Assembly (NCBI GenBank): GCA_009760855.2 | Contig: WPIO01000026.1 | Span: 1,617,501 to 1,681,500, forward strand | Reading direction: 5' to 3' | DNA length: 64,000 nt | DNA from: Cristatella mucedo | Taxonomy: Eukaryota > Bryozoa > Phylactolaemata > Cristatellidae | Shown: one piece after another, positions 30,640 to 64,000 of the stretch | How positions within the stretch are numbered: the first letter of the stretch is position 1 | How the letters are laid out: every line of letters begins with the position of its first letter | The notes under the pieces: generated by a model | The model's database searches: none | What the model was told of the DNA's origin: nothing | What the model saw: the letters and a program-made list of their open reading frames with translations, nothing else | Position numbers and translations under genes: made by a program

Positions 30640-31478
30640 ACTCTCCAGCTAAACACCAATCTAGTCTTGGTTGCTTTGAGATGTTACTGATGGTGATGCA
30701 CGCACCACCGGTCTTCCCCCCAGAGGAGCCTCGTAAGCAATATTGTTTGACCGCTAGGATCCTCCCCCACTCGAAAGCCCAAGAGGGGTTACCAGACTTA
30801 AAGAATGGCCGGCAAGTGAGCCTTTGGGAAAATAGCTCATGCAGCTTCTTCAGAGAAAGTAAAAGATGTTTTACAATGGGGCTGAAATGTGACTGGCTCG
30901 CGATTGGACGTGCGCGTCGCTCACTGCAAGTGTAAGTTTCTAGATGAATCTTTGATTTTCGTTATAGGAACGATCATATTTTTAGAGCTGCAAAAAAAGT
31001 AATCTCTTGCGGACGAGTCTAGATAGGTCACACAAGGCTCTCAAAATCTTCTTTCTGTAGTCAGGCTAGATTCCCAGATAGCGCGTCATTAGAATGAAGC
31101 TCCTACCTAGCTCCCCAACAACGTCTAAAAGAGTAACGCCTAAAGATTTAAACAACGGTACTTGTTTAAAAGTGCAGTTACGATAAGAAAAAAGAGTTGC
31201 AGAAATAACAGTTTTTATCGTCTAAAGAGACATTTCCTAGCGGATTCCTAAGAAAAGGCCGTTGCCTGGTGCCAGGCCCCAAGAACTAGGTTTGGTTTCC
31301 ATGCCAAACTCCTGGCTAAGGCTAAAGTGATAAAGTGATCGCTGCGTCACAAAGCTCTTCATCATAAAGCTGAAACGCAAGCAACCTAAGGTGCACAAAT
31401 AGGGCAACGGTTAGCATCAACTATATAAAGAAACCGTGAGCGCTCGCACACGAACGTGCACAAACATGCACACAAGCA
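30640..31478. other. Intergenic, nothing recognised
   Basis: Unique sequence without gene-like structure. Weak word repeats only. Confidence 0.5.
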
Positions 31479-31556
31479 CACACACACACACACACACGCA
31501 CGCACGCACACGCACGCACACACGCACGCACACACACACGAACACACACACGCACG
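31479..31556. repeat. (CA)n / (CACG)n microsatellite
   Basis: CACACA with interspersed CGCACG units. Confidence 0.95.
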
Positions 31557-32074
31557 AGTTCGCTTTCGAACGGGTACACAAGTGCGAACAACCGTGGCCC
31601 CGCATGCACGATTGGGCGTTGGCATGTGAAGGTGGTAACCTTGCGAAATGCCAATCTGAAGCGGCCACTGGGCAGCACAATTTTTACTCGCTGCTTCACG
31701 CGTGGCGAGCTCATTTTGGAGCGTCGACGGGGGGAGGGGGAGGGGGGGACGATCGCCAATTCATCTGCTGCAGCAGAAGCTCCTCCAGAAGGTCCCCCAC
31801 TACCGCGTGGAGGGGGAGCGGAGGAGCGGACTCTCCAACAATAGGCGCATCCGTCGTATCGCTACGCAAAATTAGCAGCAACTATGCGAAACGCAAGGCA
31901 GCTCCTCCCGCGTTTAATGAAATGGGGTCGCTGTGAGCTGACGGCTAGGAGCAGCCCACGGAATGAAGGTAGGCGCTTTGCTGAGACGCATTCGCTCGCT
32001 GATGAATCGAGCGGAGACGAAAATATGTAAATATTAGGTAAAAAAGGGAAAGTAAAGGTTGGCAGCTCCGGCCG

Positions 32075-32235
32075 CCTCATGTATAAAGCGGCAGAAGAGC
32101 CTTTGTTACAACCACCCTGCTCGCAGCCTGGCGTAGAGGGTCGTGCGATGCAGGACTCAAACCCGCGACATGAGTAGTCACGTTCGGGCCCCTTACCACT
32201 GAGCTCACTTTGGTCGGTGACAAGAAGTGATCCAG
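32075..32235 (-). repeat. SINE family 1 variant, minus strand
   Basis: Contains AAAGCGGCAGAAGAGCCTTT and, on the minus strand, the B-box-like GGGTTTGAGTCC and an A-box-like CTCAGTGGTAAGGGGCCC. Diverged from the main family. Confidence 0.6.
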
Positions 32236-32239
32236 GCAA

Positions 32240-32690
32240 AGTACCCATTGTAAAGACCACTTGTTATTGCAGCCACCCGCAAATAAGTCGATGCAATAGC
32301 ACAACGTGATCAAGGGGCCAGGACATCGGACTGACGCACCTGGTTTCGCTAAGCCGCTGAGGCGTGACAATATAATGAATAAATAAAATACAATTCGCTT
32401 GTATCGCACCCTAAGATAACTTAATCTCTGGAATAAGAAGAGAACTTATGAGAACTTAATTTCAGCAGTACGGAAAAACAAGCATCGGAGTGGCCATAGC
32501 TGTCCACGCGAGTAGCACGCTCCCGGTGGAGCTGACTGGACTTGGACACGCTTTAAGGCCTTCGCCTTCAGGCCATCAGAGCTTGCAGCCTTGGCGTCTA
32601 CAGCAGCCTAAAGCACGGCGGGAGATGTAGGTTCCGCAAACATTCGCTGGCATTCGTCCCCTAAACGTTCACCTTCCAACAGAGCTGCGC
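32240..32690. other. Intergenic; one short LINE tail
   Basis: A minus-strand LINE tail at 32377-32430 (AATAAATAAAATAC, GCACCCTAAGATAACTTAAT). Otherwise unremarkable. Confidence 0.5.
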
Positions 32691-34040
32691 TCGATTGAGT
32701 GCGAAGAGAAATATAGCCAAGCTACACGTCATGGAAGGCCTGGTTGGGCGCCACTTCACATCCCCGACCGGACGTATCATTTGGCTAATGGTTCCAACGA
32801 ACGTACAAATTGGACGTCGGAGGCGCAGCATGCTGGCGGGTCGCGCGAGGGCCGCGCGCGTCGGCGTCGCGCCCGGCCTCTCGCCGGGTTCCGGTGCCGC
32901 ACGTTCGCCCTTTCGCCGAGCCACGCACGAGGTGCCGCTCGTGGTTGACGAACCGCCAAGCGGTCAAGTGCGCGACGCAGGGTTTCGACGCGGCGGCGGC
33001 GGCGGCGGCGGACGACGCCGCGCCGCCGACAGCTCCGTATAGAGCGGCTGCTGGGGGAGGGGGCCGCCATTAGCCGTCTGTCTCTGAATGCCGATTGGCC
33101 GACAGAGGCGAGGCCCTCGTGACCGACGACCGGTTAGCCTCAGGTGTGCGCAGGCCCGCCGGACTGTGGCGGTCGCATACGGAATAGCAGAGGCCGGCAC
33201 ACCCGCGGCGCGTGCATTTTTTTGTGCGCGTTGCTCTTGCGGCCCCGCAGTTGCGCTAGGCGTTTGAGGAGGCCGTTCGTCAAAGAAGCGGAGCGCTCGT
33301 ACCGACCGCCTGGAAGCTGGAAACGATATAGCCTCGCCGCCGCACGGCAGCCAACGGCCGGCAGCGGCTGCCCGAAAGCGTGGGCGCCCGGCGGCGGCCC
33401 GCCGACGACGCCTAGGTGAGTGGCCGCAGGCGCGCGCAGCGCCGCCGCCCAGGGTGCTCGCCGCGTCCGTTAGCGAGTGCGCCACCGCCCCGCGAACTTG
33501 ACCGTTGTCACGCGTACCGCCCCTCGCTGCTGGGGCCGCGCCCGAACGACTCCGCGTTAGCGGTGGGCGGGTTGCAACGGCTGGGCCGAGGGGGGGGGTG
33601 CTGCTCGCACCGCCCATGGTGGGTGGGGTCTTGCGCGGGTGTTGGTGTAGGCCCGCGTCGCCCCCTCCCTTGTCCGCGTGTGCTTCGGCTTCGAAATGGC
33701 ACACCCCGGACACCAAAGCCACCGCGATATACGCCGGTGCTTTCGCGTTCGTCGAACCACGCCTACGTGATGGCCGCCGGCGTCGGGTCTGCTGGGACGG
33801 CTCCCGGCCCCGCTGTGTGCCGACAGCTTCGATGCGAGGCTACGTGAGCTGCCGCATTGCCCGGGACATGTGGCGGCCGAGCCGAGGCCAGGGAGGCAAG
33901 CTCTGCCTCTGGTCAGCACCTCCCGGTCGACTTAAGAAGCTGAACTTTGAACTAAAGGATTATCGCGCTACAATTGGTTGGTGCTCAGAAGGTCGCCTTT
34001 TCTTTGCTGTACTTGTTGCTTTGCAGGTGTAGAGGGCGGG
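32690..34040 (+). promoter_or_regulatory. CpG-island-like promoter candidate for the GH31 gene
   Basis: The strongest CpG concentration in the window (for example CGCGCGAGGGCCGCGCGCGT and long CGG/GGC runs), ending about 450 bp before the first GH31 coding exon. Frames are open on both strands because of base composition and have no family resemblance. A TATA box is not evident. I infer a non-coding first exon here, spliced to the acceptor at 34411-34420 (GCCGTTTCAG). This is not proven. Confidence 0.5.
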
Positions 34041-34499
34041 GGAGCAAAATGCACGCAAGCACGGACTGTAAGTCTGCATCGACATGGCTGGTTTCTGCTA
34101 CCAGTCATTGTCGTTAGAGCAAGACGGCGCTAAACTAACAAACCGTGCCGGCAGCTTCCTGCCAGGTAAAGTGGCCGGCCGAGGTCCCATTGACCGGTTA
34201 CGACTTCGTCGTTACATATTAGTCGTGACTGTGCGGCATATGTAAAGGACTCAGCAAGAGATGTAGTTCTGAGATTTACTTCTCCGAAGAAGCTAAACAG
34301 ATTTGTTATTATTATTATGACAATACAAATGTCTTGTCGTTATTATTATTATTATTAGCATTATATTTCTCTCTTCTCCGTAAGTCGTTCTAGTTATCTG
34401 ACGCAGGTTGTTGCCGTTTCAGCTCCTTCGCTGGGGGGGGGGGCGTCGGCTGCTGATCGACGCTTTGCTTAACCCGTGAGGGGTGGAGCAGCGAGCCGG
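34041..34499 (+). other. Presumed 5' UTR intron and leader of the GH31 gene
   Basis: Contains (ATT)n tracts at 34308-34317 and 34341-34356, a pyrimidine-rich acceptor GTTGCCGTTTCAG at 34408-34420, a G-run, and an in-frame TAA at 34470-34472 that closes the reading frame before ATG 34500. Confidence 0.5.
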
Positions 34500-63835
<29,336 letters not shown>

Positions 63836-64000
63836 GTAGGGTGGGGGTTTTCGCTTAGGATTTCCAAACTCCCTGAACATGTAAAAGCTCACACCCTTGA
63901 TCGCATTTTCTCACATGATTGTACTCGGCCGATCCCAAACGTCACCCTATTTTGCCACATGCGATCGTGTCCAAAAAACTATTCCATTATTCACGGAGAG
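63836..64000 (+). other. Start of GH31 intron 9
   Basis: Window ends within this intron; nothing recognised. Confidence 0.8.

Noticed and set aside
31436-31936. 166-codon frame starting in a CA repeat
   Set aside because: Begins with microsatellite-encoded Thr-His repeats and continues without any recognisable domain.
32964-33722. 252-codon minus-strand frame in the CpG-rich block
   Set aside because: Arg/Pro/Ala/Gly-rich composition and overlapping open frames on both strands show it follows from high GC content. No domain recognised.
33416-34032. Overlapping plus-strand frames of 143 and 175 codons upstream of GH31
   Set aside because: Low-complexity, overlapping each other in different frames, with no signal peptide or family match. 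Better read as promoter/5' UTR DNA.

Overview
This is nuclear DNA from an animal, most likely an invertebrate whose phylum I cannot name. The evidence is two spliced protein-coding genes with GT-AG introns of 51 bp to 7.3 kb, a eukaryotic tRNA-Gly(GCC), many truncated LINE copies, tRNA-derived SINEs, hAT-type MITEs, a solo LTR and abundant microsatellites. No bacterial or organelle features are present, and both genes lie on the + strand.

Region 1 (1 to about 13.9 kb) is the 3' half of a collagen prolyl 4-hydroxylase alpha-subunit gene (P4HA). Its exons are at 1991-2090, 3357-3410, 4319-4387 or 4439-4504, 9182-9250, 13314-13410 and 13589-13659, followed by a poly(A) signal at 13890. The pair 4319-4387 / 4439-4504 are homologous alternatives for the same peptide segment. 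The intron between them is only 51 bp, so they look like mutually exclusive exons enforced by steric hindrance. This echoes the mutually exclusive exon pair known in vertebrate P4HA genes.

Region 2 (about 13.9-32.7 kb) is intergenic and repeat-rich. It holds several CR1/L2-like LINE fragments, including one copy interrupted by both a SINE and a 1,059-bp solo LTR with a 4-bp target duplication. It also holds a 187-bp SPIN-like non-autonomous hAT element, a tRNA-Gly gene in a CpG-rich stretch, and a second CpG-rich block near 24.3-24.8 kb.

Region 3 (about 32.7-64 kb) is the 5' part of a glycoside hydrolase family 31 alpha-glucosidase gene resembling lysosomal acid alpha-glucosidase. A CpG-rich candidate promoter precedes nine coding exons (34500-34940 to 63742-63835) whose phases all agree. 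They give about 521 codons and end just past the catalytic nucleophile. The rest of the gene lies beyond the window. The N-terminus shows no signal peptide or trefoil domain, and two normally conserved active-site residues are changed. Its introns carry SINEs, LINEs, long GT, GA and AT microsatellites, a LINE-end palindrome, a perfect 174-bp AT-rich palindrome and a second hAT-like MITE.

The two genes have no obvious functional link (collagen hydroxylation in the ER versus alpha-glucan breakdown). I found no CRISPR array, operon or defence system. The best candidates for new biology are the P4HA alternative exons, the altered GH31 active site and N-terminus, the SPIN-like element, and the palindromic derivatives of LINE 3' ends.
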